From Comamonadaceae bacterium (GTDB lineage Bacteria > Pseudomonadota > Gammaproteobacteria > Burkholderiales > Burkholderiaceae_C), in assembly GCA_013297985.1 (NCBI GenBank), contig JAAFIY010000006.1, positions 1 to 64,000 of the forward strand: a stretch of DNA of 64,000 bases. The letters are read 5' to 3'. The translations under genes and the position numbers were made by a program. Under the pieces are notes generated by a model. The model saw only the letters and a list, made by a program, of their open reading frames with translations. It was not told the DNA's origin and did not search any database. Position 1 is the stretch's first letter. Every line of letters starts with the position of its first letter. This document shows positions 35,543 through 43,876 of the stretch, in pieces.

Positions 35543-36663
35543 GCTTGCAAAGGAAATCGCACGATTGCGCTGATTCCACCGGCCGAACCAGCTACAAATT
35601 CAATAGCAACAAGGTGCGGGGCGATGTTCGGCTGGTGATAGTGGTGCTGCAGCCTTTCGCGCACCTGCGCTACGCCAAAGCCGGTGTCGCCTTGGCTCAG
35701 CAGCCGCTGCACGGCGGCCGCGTCGCCCACGCCAGTGTCAGCCACTTGCAGCACCAATTGGTTGCCTTCGCGCCGGGCGGACACCTCAACGCGCCCGCCC
35801 GCGTCGGCTGGTTCCAGGCCGTGCTTGATGGCGTTTTCCACCAGGGGCTGCAGCAGCAGCGGCAGCACCGGGTGGCTTTGCAGATCAGCCGGCAAATCGA
35901 GTTGGTAGGCCAAGCGTGGGCCCATGCGCACGGCCATTAGTTCCAGGTAGTCGCGCAGGCGGTCAAACTCCGCGCGCAGGGTGTGGGTGGCGGCGCTGCT
36001 GCGGCTGGCGGCTAGCGTGGCGCGCAAAAAGTCGTTGAGATGATCCAGCATGGTGGTGGCGCGCGCTGGGTCTACCGCAATCAAGGCCCGCAGATTGGCC
36101 AGCGTGTTAAACAGCATGTGCGGCTCGAGCTGGCTTTGCAGCAAGGTGAGCTGGGCTTGGGTGGCTTGGCGCTGGGCGGCTTCGGCGCGTTCGCGCAATG
36201 CAGCCATGCGCGACTGCCCGACAAAGTACACGCTGCCAAGCAGGCCGCTGAGCAGCGACAGCACCACCAGCCCACCGGCAAAGTCAGGCCGCTTGCTCCA
36301 AAACGACAAGGGGGCGCGGCCAAACAGCACATCGGCCAGACTGGTGCCCACCACCAGCCCCAGCATGACGCCAAACGCGCTGACCAACACCACTTGAATG
36401 GTCGGCAGATCGGCATCGGGCCGCTGCAGCAGCCGCAGGCCGCCTTCGATGAACAACCATATGCTGGTGCCGATGGCAAAGGAGTACACCGCACGCCGGT
36501 ACAGCGGATCAAACCCCATCATGAAGAATTCCAAGGCCAGCGTGATGACCAAGTTGAACGCCATCACGATCAGCCCACGGCGAAACCAGCCGCGCTGCCA
36601 CAGCGGCGTTTGGGGCGCGTCGGTGAGGGTGTGCATGGGCGTCAGTATGCCGATGGGGTTCAT
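35539..36663 (-). CDS. LytS/YehU-type sensor histidine kinase
   Basis: 374 aa. Four hydrophobic segments within residues 25-150 form a membrane sensor; the His_kinase domain has LQSQLEPHMLFNTLANL (His182) and the ATPase domain LVENAIKHGLEP and DTGFGVAQVRERL. It phosphorylates the LytTR regulator. The last 20 codons coincide with a copy of the hairpin repeat (35559-35611), giving VAIEFVAGSAGGIS just before the terminal FPLQA. Confidence 0.9.
   Translation of the reverse strand: MNPIGILTPMHTLTDAPQTPLWQRGWFRRGLIVMAFNLVITLALEFFMMGFDPLYRRAVYSFAIGTSIWLFIEGGLRLLQRPDADLPTIQVVLVSAFGVMLGLVVGTSLADVLFGRAPLSFWSKRPDFAGGLVVLSLLSGLLGSVYFVGQSRMAALRERAEAAQRQATQAQLTLLQSQLEPHMLFNTLANLRALIAVDPARATTMLDHLNDFLRATLAASRSSAATHTLRAEFDRLRDYLELMAVRMGPRLAYQLDLPADLQSHPVLPLLLQPLVENAIKHGLEPADAGGRVEVSARREGNQLVLQVADTGVGDAAAVQRLLSQGDTGFGVAQVRERLQHHYHQPNIAPHLVAIEFVAGSAGGISAIVRFPLQA
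35559..35611 (-). repeat. Hairpin repeat-like copy inside the histidine kinase gene
   Basis: On the coding strand, GTTGCTATTGAATTTGTAGC, then TGGTTCGGCC and AGCGCAATCG. Left and right parts both match the intergenic copies (the right end matches copy 6), but the C-terminal protein sequence is also near the family norm, so chance resemblance is possible. Confidence 0.5.
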
Positions 36664-36672
36664 TGGAAAAGC

Positions 36673-37770
36673 TCAGCGGGCCAGTTGACGCACAAACCAG
36701 TCGCTCATCGCCGCGTAGGCGGGCACCAGGGTGGCGCGGTCGAAGTCGGCTGGGTCTTCTAACAGCCAGCGGGCGTAGTCGGGCAGGCCCAACTCGTTCA
36801 GCGGCCAGGGCGACATGGTGGAGGCGTGCCCGCCTTTGGGCAGGTGTGCCACGGTGACGCAAGCGGCGCAGGCGGCGGCCAGCGCGTCGCGATGCAGTTT
36901 GGGCGCCAGCCAACGGTCGGTGCCTGTGGTGAACAGGCCCACGGCTACGCCGCTGGCCTTTAAATCGTCGGCCAGCGTGGGCAGGCGGATGGGGGCCACC
37001 ATGGGCACAGCGGCGATCACAGCGGCAATGCGAGGGTCATGGTGGGTGTACCAGGTGGCGTCGTTGAAACGCTGGCGAATCACCCGTTGCGTCACCGCCA
37101 GTTTGATGCCGTCGAGCGACCCGCCCGTCAAGCGGGCGTTGAGCCCCGCACACGCGGGAAAGTCATCGGCGGCATGGGCGTCGCAGTGGCGCACAAACTG
37201 CGCCGGCGACCAATGCGCACCGGCCACGGTGAGCGCGGTCAACCCGCCTGCGGACGACCCATACACGCCCACCCGATCCAGTTTGAGCTTGGGGCCCCAG
37301 CGCGGGTCAGCGGCGATGGCATCGATGGTGCGGCTGATTTCACCGGGCCGGGTCTTCCAAGATTCGGGGCCGGAACTGCTGGCGTCTTCGTAGTCGTCGC
37401 CCCGGTGTGAAGTCATGGCCACCACAAAGCCCGCATTGACCAGGGTGCGTGCCAGATCCATTTGGACCCAGGGCGAGCCACCGGTGCCATGCGACATCAC
37501 CACCAAGCGACCCGCGCCGGGGCCGCTGGCTGCAGCGGGTGCGCCTTGCCAAGCGACATCTAACACAAAGGGGCCGCGCTTGACGGCAGCACTCGGGCTG
37601 CGACTGGGGTAGGCCACGGTGACGGTTTTGAGCTGCTCGGTGCCGGGCAGTTGGGCCAGGCCCATGCTGAAGCCGGTTTGGGCTTGGGCCTGGGCTGCGG
37701 GCATCCAGGCAGCCAGTGAGCAGGTGAGCCATGCGGCAGCGGCGCTGCGCCAGAACACGGCGCGGTTCAT
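36673..37770 (-). CDS. Exported alpha/beta hydrolase (dienelactone hydrolase-like)
   Basis: 365 aa with a signal peptide (AAAAWLTCSLAAWMPAAQAQAQ). The alpha/beta-hydrolase core has RLVVMSHGTGGSP (oxyanion strand), the nucleophile elbow GVYGSSAGG (Ser near residue 171) and a likely catalytic His in PKGGHASTM (about 313). It resembles large dienelactone/PAF-acetylhydrolase-like enzymes; the substrate is unknown. It overlaps the 2TM gene upstream by 4 bp and the kinase starts 9 bp downstream, so a secreted hydrolase and a two-component system share one transcript. Confidence 0.82.
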   Translation of the reverse strand: MNRAVFWRSAAAAWLTCSLAAWMPAAQAQAQTGFSMGLAQLPGTEQLKTVTVAYPSRSPSAAVKRGPFVLDVAWQGAPAAASGPGAGRLVVMSHGTGGSPWVQMDLARTLVNAGFVVAMTSHRGDDYEDASSSGPESWKTRPGEISRTIDAIAADPRWGPKLKLDRVGVYGSSAGGLTALTVAGAHWSPAQFVRHCDAHAADDFPACAGLNARLTGGSLDGIKLAVTQRVIRQRFNDATWYTHHDPRIAAVIAAVPMVAPIRLPTLADDLKASGVAVGLFTTGTDRWLAPKLHRDALAAACAACVTVAHLPKGGHASTMSPWPLNELGLPDYARWLLEDPADFDRATLVPAYAAMSDWFVRQLAR

Positions 37771-38063
37771 GCGCGGGGCTCCTGACCTTGCTGCGCTTGC
37801 AGGCGTTGCAGTTCAGCCGCTTCCATGCGCTGAGTGAAGCCACTGGTGGCCAGCCACACGGCCAGGCCGTGGGCGGCCAAGCCCACGCCCCAGCCCAGCA
37901 GTGGGTAGATAGCCCAGTGTTTGCCTGTCAGGGCTGATAGGCCGATCAATCCAGCGTTGAACACTACAAAAACGATAGCGTGAATCATCCAGCCAAAGCG
38001 CAGCGCCACATGGCGGCGGGCGCGGCGTTGCAGATCGGGCAGGGCGAGTTGGGTGGGGGTCAT
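37767..38063 (-). CDS. 2TM-domain small membrane protein
   Basis: 98 aa with two membrane helices (about residues 27-47 and 52-75; FGWMIHAIVFVVFNAGLIGL and the WAIYPLLGWGVGLAAHGLAVW stretch) and a charged C-terminus. This is the 2TM family, often fused to or encoded beside LytS-type kinases, as in this operon. Function unknown. Confidence 0.8.
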   Translation of the reverse strand: MTPTQLALPDLQRRARRHVALRFGWMIHAIVFVVFNAGLIGLSALTGKHWAIYPLLGWGVGLAAHGLAVWLATSGFTQRMEAAELQRLQAQQGQEPRA

Positions 38064-38088
38064 GAGGGATGCCTTGAAGGGTGAGGGA

Positions 38089-39036
38089 TTAGGCGGTGGC
38101 GCGCAATTCGCTGCTGGAGGCGCGCGCTGGACGGCTCAGGCGCCACAACTGCAGGCTGCGGGCGGCCAGCAGGCTGTTCACGCCCGCATAGAGCACAGCC
38201 ACGCCAAGTGCAAAGGGCGCATGGGCAGCCAACTGCGGCTGCATGGCCAAGGCCGAGCCCACGCTGAGCTTGACGCTGAAGATCACCAAGATGAAAGCCA
38301 GCGGTACCACGCTACCCGGCAGTTCGAACTGCTCGCGCCAGTCGTCCCAGCGCACACCGCGCACCAGCGGCAGGCGCATCCACAGCAGGGCAAAGCCCAA
38401 CGTGGCCGTCAGCCACACCGCACTGGCCAAGCCCAGGCCAAAGCTGCTCCACATGCCAATGGCAGACCCCATCAACAGGGCAAGTGGCATGGCCAAGGCG
38501 CGCGGCAGGCTCACCTTGCGGGGCTGCAACTGGGCGATTCCCAGCGCCAGCAGCGCCACCAGCAATACCCACACCCACAGGGGCACGTGGCCCAGCACCT
38601 GGCCTGCCATGGCCATCTGTGCGCTGCTCACACCCAAGAGGTCATGCCACAACCAGCCGCCAATCATTCGGCTGGGCAGCAAAGTGAAGGCACCAGCTGC
38701 TAAGCATGCGCCGACATACATCTGCACCATGATGCGGCGGTGGTGTTCAATGCGCCGATGGCGCAGGTGCCAAAACGAGCCGACTAGCCCGAACAAGGTG
38801 AACGGAATCAGCAAGTGAATAGGCGTGTAGCCCGCAATGTTGGGCAGCCGAAAGTCGCGAATAAAGATGGCCGACACCGCAGCCACCACCATCGCGACCA
38901 CGAACACATAGCCCGCAATGCGGTGCACGCTGGGGCGCTGGCGGCCTGACAAGCGTGCCCACAGGGCAAAGGGACCAACCACGGTGGCCAGGGTGGCCGC
39001 CGTGGCGTGCACTGCGATGGTGGGGGTGAGTTCCAT
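38089..39036 (-). CDS. DUF2306-type multi-pass membrane protein
   Basis: 315 aa, about eight membrane helices. The N-terminal half (VHATAATLATVVGPFALW, HRIAGYVFVVAMV, HHRRIMVQMYVGACLAAGAFTLLPSR) has the His-rich helices of the DUF2306 family; the second half (about residues 150-300) is a further membrane region. No enzymatic role is known. ATG 39036 has GGAG upstream and probably opens the operon DUF2306-2TM-hydrolase-kinase-regulator. Confidence 0.72.
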   Translation of the reverse strand: MELTPTIAVHATAATLATVVGPFALWARLSGRQRPSVHRIAGYVFVVAMVVAAVSAIFIRDFRLPNIAGYTPIHLLIPFTLFGLVGSFWHLRHRRIEHHRRIMVQMYVGACLAAGAFTLLPSRMIGGWLWHDLLGVSSAQMAMAGQVLGHVPLWVWVLLVALLALGIAQLQPRKVSLPRALAMPLALLMGSAIGMWSSFGLGLASAVWLTATLGFALLWMRLPLVRGVRWDDWREQFELPGSVVPLAFILVIFSVKLSVGSALAMQPQLAAHAPFALGVAVLYAGVNSLLAARSLQLWRLSRPARASSSELRATA

Positions 39037-39182
39037 GATCTGCTCCAGTCGAAAACATCGATGGAGCGCACTGTGCGCAAAGCCACGCCGCGCCGCGAGG
39101 AGATTGCGATCAAGGCCTGGGAACGCGGCGCGAACGGCAGCCTGACGGCGCGAATGGCGGGAGAGAAAGCGCTTGGAGCGCT

Positions 39183-40061
39183 TCAGACCACCGTGCGATG
39201 GCGCTCAATACAGGTGTCCAGCACCTCGGCGCCGTCACGCTGCCACCAGTTCGTGGCACTGAAAATTTCGACTTCGCTGTAGCCCGCAAAGCCCTGCGCT
39301 TCGACCGCGGCGCGGATGCGGCGCAGCTCAATGACGCCGTCACCCATCATGCCGCGATCGGTCAGCAAATCACGGGTGGGCACCAGCCAGTCGCACACGT
39401 GGTAGGCCAGCAGCCGCCAGCGGCCCGCGCGTTCAATCTGGCTGTAAAGCTTGGGATCCCACCAGACGTGGTACAGGTCCACTGCCACGCCCAAGGCGCC
39501 AGTACGGGTGGGGTCTAGCACATCACACACATCCAAGGCCTGCTCAAGCGTGTTGATGGCGGCACGGTCGGCGGCATACATCGGGTGCAGCGGCTCAATG
39601 GCCAGTGGCATGCGCACGCTGCGGGCGTAGTCCAGGGTGGCGGCAATGCCATCGGTGATTTGCTGGCGCGCCTGCACCAAGTCGCGGCTTTGCAGGGAAC
39701 CGGCCAAGGCACCGGGCAGGCCACCCACTACCAGCACCAGGCAAGGCGCTCCCAGGGCACAGGCTTCATCGACGGCGCGGCGGTTGTCGGCCAGCGCGGC
39801 TTGGAAGGCCTCGGCCGATGCAGCGGTGAACATGCCGCCGCGACAGTAGCCGCTTAACTCAAGACCCAGGGCTTTGATTTGGCGGGCGGTCTTGTCCAGG
39901 CCCAGCGCCGCGACTTGATCCCGCCAAGGCGAGACCGCACGAATGCCGCGTGCGGCGCATGCGTCCAAGATCTGATCGAGCGGCCAGTCTTGCCCACGCT
40001 GCTGGCGCACGGTGGCGGTGTTGATCGACAGCCAGCGGTGGTCTTGGGTGAAATCACGCAT
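39183..40061 (-). CDS. Sugar phosphate isomerase/epimerase-type TIM-barrel protein
   Basis: 292 aa from ATG 40061, which overlaps the previous gene by 8 bp. Xylose-isomerase-like TIM barrel: SINTATVRQ at the start, GLELSGYCRGGMFT, LAIEPLHPMY (metal Glu), VAVDLYHVWWDP (Asp, His), YHVCDWLVPT and a final YSEVEIF (Glu). The metal-binding set of this superfamily seems complete. Such proteins isomerise or epimerise sugars, keto-sugars or inosose-like intermediates. It is the last gene of the 11-gene operon. Confidence 0.85.
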   Translation of the reverse strand: MRDFTQDHRWLSINTATVRQQRGQDWPLDQILDACAARGIRAVSPWRDQVAALGLDKTARQIKALGLELSGYCRGGMFTAASAEAFQAALADNRRAVDEACALGAPCLVLVVGGLPGALAGSLQSRDLVQARQQITDGIAATLDYARSVRMPLAIEPLHPMYAADRAAINTLEQALDVCDVLDPTRTGALGVAVDLYHVWWDPKLYSQIERAGRWRLLAYHVCDWLVPTRDLLTDRGMMGDGVIELRRIRAAVEAQGFAGYSEVEIFSATNWWQRDGAEVLDTCIERHRTVV

Positions 40062-40998
40062 CGGGGAGGGTGGGGCTGGCAGGGGCCGTCCGCAGGCGGC
40101 ACAGTTGTTGAACGATGGCCGCGTTGTCGAGCTCACCGTCGCCTGCTGCGACAGCCTGTGCCAGCAGCGCGGCGTGGGTTTGGGTCAGGGGCAGGGGCTG
40201 CCCAGCGGTTTGGGCGGTCTGCAGCATCAGCCGCAAGTCTTTGAGGTGCTGGCCAATGCGCGATTGAGCGTCGGCAAAGTGCTGTGCGACCATGCGCGGG
40301 CCTTTGACCACGGCCGCCTCAGACCTTGCCGGAGTGGCCAGCACCAATTCCAAGAACTGTGCGCGATCAATGCCCACCGATTCAGCAAACGCAAAGCCTT
40401 CCGCCAAGGCGGCACGGTTGAGCCCCAACACTAGGTTGGTGGCCAGCTTGGCTTTGGAAGCGCTACCCAAGGCGCCTAGCTGGATCTGCTTCGGACTCAG
40501 CACCTTCAACACATGGACCCAACGCGCCCGGGCTGTGCCATCACCTGCCAGTAACAGCGTGGCTTCGCCGCGTTCAATTTGCTGGCTGGAGCCAGACAAA
40601 GGCGCTTCAATTAAATCGATCTGGGCCGAGCTGAGCCGGTCACCCAAAGCTTGCACTTGCGCGGGATCACCGGTGGAGCAGTCGATGACCGCCCGGGTCG
40701 GTGCCGCACGGCTGCCGCCCGCGCCCAGTAGCCCTGCGGCCGTCAACACTTGCACCACTTGCTCGGTGGTCATGAGCGCGGTGATGAGCACATCCGACTG
40801 CGCAGCCACAGACGTTGCATCAGCGCAGGCGCTGCCCCCCAGAGCGGCAAACTGGGCCCGCGCGGTCGCCCGCACATCGGTGCCGCAGCACGGGTAGCCA
40901 GCAGCCAGCAGTCGGCGCGCCAGCGCGGTGCCCACCAGGCCCAGACCCATCAAGCCAACGCGAGGCCGGGGCGCGGGCTGAGGTGCAGTGGCGCTCAT
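40054..40998 (-). CDS. Beta-hydroxyacid dehydrogenase family (3-hydroxyisobutyrate dehydrogenase-like)
   Basis: 314 aa. N-terminal Rossmann fold with GLMGLGLVGTALARRL (about residues 15-30); VIDCSTGDPAQV and LIEAPLSGSSQQIERGEATLL match the substrate loop of the family; the likely catalytic Lys is in LGSASKAKLATNLVLG. It reduces or oxidises a short beta-hydroxy acid such as tartronate semialdehyde using NAD(P). Its stop overlaps the isomerase start and its start overlaps the SDR stop (4 bp). Confidence 0.87.
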   Translation of the reverse strand: MSATAPQPAPRPRVGLMGLGLVGTALARRLLAAGYPCCGTDVRATARAQFAALGGSACADATSVAAQSDVLITALMTTEQVVQVLTAAGLLGAGGSRAAPTRAVIDCSTGDPAQVQALGDRLSSAQIDLIEAPLSGSSQQIERGEATLLLAGDGTARARWVHVLKVLSPKQIQLGALGSASKAKLATNLVLGLNRAALAEGFAFAESVGIDRAQFLELVLATPARSEAAVVKGPRMVAQHFADAQSRIGQHLKDLRLMLQTAQTAGQPLPLTQTHAALLAQAVAAGDGELDNAAIVQQLCRLRTAPASPTLPDA

Positions 40999-41717
40999 TG
41001 CGGCAACGACGCTCCACCACAGATCACCAAGTCCTGCCCGGTGATGGCCGCAGCTTCAGCAGAAAGAAAAAACAGCACGGCGCCTGCCACTTCGTCCGGG
41101 GTGATCAAGCGGCCCAAGGGCGGCACCACTGGCGCACTGCCCACGCGGGTGCTGGCCCGCAGCATCGGGGTGTCAGTGGCCGCCGGAGACACCACATTTA
41201 CTGTCACGCCCGAGCTAGCCACTTCGGCTGCCCAACTGCGCGCCAGCGCCAACAGCGCCGCCTTGGTGCCCGCATATTGGCTGCGCCCGGCCTTGCCAGC
41301 GGCCACCCGGCTGCCGATCAGCACCACGCGCCCACTGCCCCGCGCTGCCATGAGGGGCAGCACCGCGTTGGCCAGCGTGGTGGCGGCTTGTACATGCACT
41401 TGCCACATCTGCAGGCCGGGCCTGTCTGAAAGCTCGCCCAAGCGGGCGGTGTGCATGAGCCCGGCGCAGTGCACCAGCGCATCGGGCACCTCGTGTGCCA
41501 GCAAGGGGCCCAAGCACGCCGATAGGGCTTGGGCGTCTGCGAGGTCGACCAAGCTCAGCGCATACAGCCCAGGCGGCGGCTGGGTTGCGCGCACCTGGTC
41601 AAAGCCTTGCACCCGCCAACCTTGGGCTAGCAGCCTGTTGACAAGAGCCGCGCCAATGCCCGAGCTGCTGCCCGTCACCCAGGCCAGCGGGCCCGGCTGC
41701 GCGTGAGCTTGCGTCAC
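40995..41717 (-). CDS. Short-chain dehydrogenase/reductase
   Basis: 240 aa from GTG 41717, which has GGAG ten bases upstream; a longer ATG form (41798) would overlap the preceding gene by 74 bp and add a non-family leader. NAD(P) motif TGSSSGIGAAL, HCAG for NNAG, the Ser of VVLIGSR, catalytic YAGTK and the usual end GQDLVICGGASLPQ. It oxidises or reduces a hydroxyl or keto group of the pathway substrate. Confidence 0.88.
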   Translation of the reverse strand: MTQAHAQPGPLAWVTGSSSGIGAALVNRLLAQGWRVQGFDQVRATQPPPGLYALSLVDLADAQALSACLGPLLAHEVPDALVHCAGLMHTARLGELSDRPGLQMWQVHVQAATTLANAVLPLMAARGSGRVVLIGSRVAAGKAGRSQYAGTKAALLALARSWAAEVASSGVTVNVVSPAATDTPMLRASTRVGSAPVVPPLGRLITPDEVAGAVLFFLSAEAAAITGQDLVICGGASLPQ

Positions 41718-41724
41718 CGGCGGG

Positions 41725-42705
41725 TCACTCCAGGCGGATGTTCTTGTCGGTGATGATCTTTTGAGAGCGCGCCATGTCTTCGCGCTGAAAGCGCGCAAAG
41801 TCGTCGATGCTGCCCGGCGTGAAGACCAAGCCGAGTTGGACGAACCGGTCTTTCATGTCGGACCCGATGGCTTTATTGACCTCGGCATTGAGCCGGGCGG
41901 TGATGTCCGCCGAGGTTTTGGCCGGTGCCCATAAGCCATACCAGGTGTTGCATTCAAAGCCCGGCAAGGTTTCGGCCACGGTGGGCACCTCTGGCAAGTT
42001 GGGCAGGCGCGTTTTGGCCGTCACGCCCACCACTTTCAATTGACCGCCCCGGTGAAACTGCACCGAGCCCAGCACCGGATCAATAAAGCCTTCAATCTGA
42101 CCGCCCACCAAGTCCTGGAAAGCAGGCGCGGTGCCTCGATACGGGATGATCGACAAGCTGGTGCCTGTGGCCTGCTCAAAGCGCACGGTGCACAGGTGCC
42201 CTGCTGAACCTACCGAGCCCACCGCAAAATTCAGCTTGCCTGGTGCCGCCTTGGCGGCCGCCACCAGGCCCCGCACATCGCTCACGCCTAGTTTGTTGCT
42301 GATGGCCACCGACAGCGGTGCCAGGGCCACCAGGCTGATGGGTGCGAAGTCTTTCACCACGTCATAGGGCACCGAGCGCATCGTCATGGGCGCCGTCACG
42401 AAAGTGGAGGCGTTGAACAACAGCGTGTAGCCGTCTTCAGCCGCCTTGGCCACGGCATCGCCCCCGATGATGCCGTTGCCCCCAGCGCGGTTGTCCACGA
42501 TGACGGTCTGGCCCATTTGTTCGCTGAGCTTTTGCGCCAAGGCGCGGCCCACGGCGTCGAGCGTGCCGCCTGGGGGAAAGGGAATCACCATGCGAATGGG
42601 CCGCGCCGGGTAGGTCTGTGCGGCCACAGCGCCAGCCCACAGGCCCAGCACACAAGCCATGAGGGCGCGGCGCGCCGTGGGCATGAATCGAATGCAAACG
42701 CGCAT
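41725..42705 (-). CDS. Bug-family (TctC-like) solute-binding protein
   Basis: 326 aa from ATG 42705 (GGAGA upstream). A signal peptide (RRALMACVLGLWAGAVAAQ) is followed by YPARPIRMVIPFPPGGTLDAVGRALAQKL, the Bug hallmark, and VDNRAGGNGIIGGDAVAKAAEDGYTLL. Bug proteins bind carboxylates or aromatic acids. No TctA/TctB permease genes are adjacent, so this is an orphan that may work with another permease or as a sensor. It is the second binding protein in the operon, the other being of ABC type. Confidence 0.9.
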   Translation of the reverse strand: MRVCIRFMPTARRALMACVLGLWAGAVAAQTYPARPIRMVIPFPPGGTLDAVGRALAQKLSEQMGQTVIVDNRAGGNGIIGGDAVAKAAEDGYTLLFNASTFVTAPMTMRSVPYDVVKDFAPISLVALAPLSVAISNKLGVSDVRGLVAAAKAAPGKLNFAVGSVGSAGHLCTVRFEQATGTSLSIIPYRGTAPAFQDLVGGQIEGFIDPVLGSVQFHRGGQLKVVGVTAKTRLPNLPEVPTVAETLPGFECNTWYGLWAPAKTSADITARLNAEVNKAIGSDMKDRFVQLGLVFTPGSIDDFARFQREDMARSQKIITDKNIRLE

Positions 42706-42731
42706 GGTGCAGTCTCCGGTGGGGGGTGTGT

Positions 42732-43865
42732 TCAAGCGCCGTACAGGGCGCGCAGTTGGCCCATGCGGAACGTGGCCAGGTCAGGGTCACGCAGCACCTG
42801 GGCCTGCTGTGCCAAGGTGTACAGCGTCTCGAAATGCGGCAGGCTGCGTGCGCTTTGCTGGCCGCCCACCATCACAAAATGGCTTTGCAGCCCGTTGAGC
42901 CAGGCCATGAACACCACGCCGGTTTTGTAAAAGCGCGTGGGCGCAGCAAAGATGTGGCGCGACAGCGGCACGGTGGGCGCCAGGATGCGATGGAATGCGG
43001 CTTCGTCGCCTTCGGCCAGCGCTGCCAGCGCGCGGCTGGCTGCGGGCGCGATGGCGTCAAAAATGCCCAGCAAAGCGTCGCTCTTTTGGTGTGTAGCCAG
43101 CGTACCCACGCCGTCTCCTGCTATCAATTCAGCGTAGTTGAAGTCGTCGCCGGTGTACATGCGCACACCGCCTTGTGTGTTGGCGGGCAGGCGGCGGCGC
43201 ATGGCCACTTCCAGCTCTTTGCTGAGCAGCGAGATCTTGATGCCATCTACTTTGTCGGCGTTGGCGGCAATCACCTCCAAAGCGGTGTCCATGGCGGCTT
43301 GCACATCGTGGCTGCCCCAGTAGCCCGATAGGGCCGGGTCAAACATGTCGCCCAGCCAATGCAAGATGACGGGCTGGCGGGCTTGGCGCAGGATGCGGTC
43401 GTACACCCGCTGGTAGTCAGCGGGGCTTGTGGCCACCCGAGCCAGCGCGCGGCTGGCCATCAAAATCAGTTGGCCGCCATGTTGCTCAATGGCCTCCATT
43501 TGCTGTTCGTAGGCGGCGATCACCTCGTCCACGCTGCGGGCGTTCTCAGGCGGCAAATGGTCAGTGCCGCAGCCGCAGGCAATCAGGGGGGAGTCGCTGC
43601 GTGCTCGCGCCGCCTGCAGCGATCGGGTGATGAGCTCAAGCGATGTGGGCCAATCCAGCCCCATGCCGCGCTGGGCGGTGTCCATGGCCTCAGCCACACC
43701 CAGGCCCAAATCCCACAAGTAGTGGCGATAGGCCAGGGTGGCGTCCCAATCGATGGCGGCGCGGTCTGCTGCGCTGGCGGGCCAGGGGTTGTGCTCGGCA
43801 CGGGCGTCGGCCACGACATGCGCGGCCGAGAAGGCCACACGGTTGAAGACGGGCTTTGCGGGCAT
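42732..43865 (-). CDS. DUF993 family, dihydrodipicolinate synthase-like aldolase
   Basis: 377 aa from ATG 43865. A TIM-barrel protein of the DUF993/DHDPS-like group: LIACGCGTDHLPPENARSVDEVI, EQHGGQLILMASRALAR, PVILHWLGDMFDPALSGYWGS and the expected Schiff-base Lys within DKVDGIKISLLSKELE. Relatives act as aldolases or dehydratases on keto acids; the substrate is unknown. Genes of this family often accompany Gfo/Idh dehydrogenases and sugar isomerases, as here, which suggests carbon-carbon cleavage of an oxidised sugar. Confidence 0.82.
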   Translation of the reverse strand: MPAKPVFNRVAFSAAHVVADARAEHNPWPASAADRAAIDWDATLAYRHYLWDLGLGVAEAMDTAQRGMGLDWPTSLELITRSLQAARARSDSPLIACGCGTDHLPPENARSVDEVIAAYEQQMEAIEQHGGQLILMASRALARVATSPADYQRVYDRILRQARQPVILHWLGDMFDPALSGYWGSHDVQAAMDTALEVIAANADKVDGIKISLLSKELEVAMRRRLPANTQGGVRMYTGDDFNYAELIAGDGVGTLATHQKSDALLGIFDAIAPAASRALAALAEGDEAAFHRILAPTVPLSRHIFAAPTRFYKTGVVFMAWLNGLQSHFVMVGGQQSARSLPHFETLYTLAQQAQVLRDPDLATFRMGQLRALYGA

Positions 43866-43876
43866 GGCAGTGCCGC

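Noticed and set aside
37955-37990. Repeat-like GCTATCGTTTTTGTAG in the 2TM gene
   Set aside because: Only the short left part matches; it encodes a hydrophobic helix (AIVFVVF), so chance is likely.
39061-39282. Plus-strand frame starting MERTVRKATPRREE
   Set aside because: Overlaps the end of the isomerase gene, no ribosome site, no homologue I recognise.
43113-43140. GCTATCAATTC..CGTAG in the DUF993 gene
   Set aside because: Too short and lacks the TGCTTACGCC and AGGGCGC parts of the repeat.
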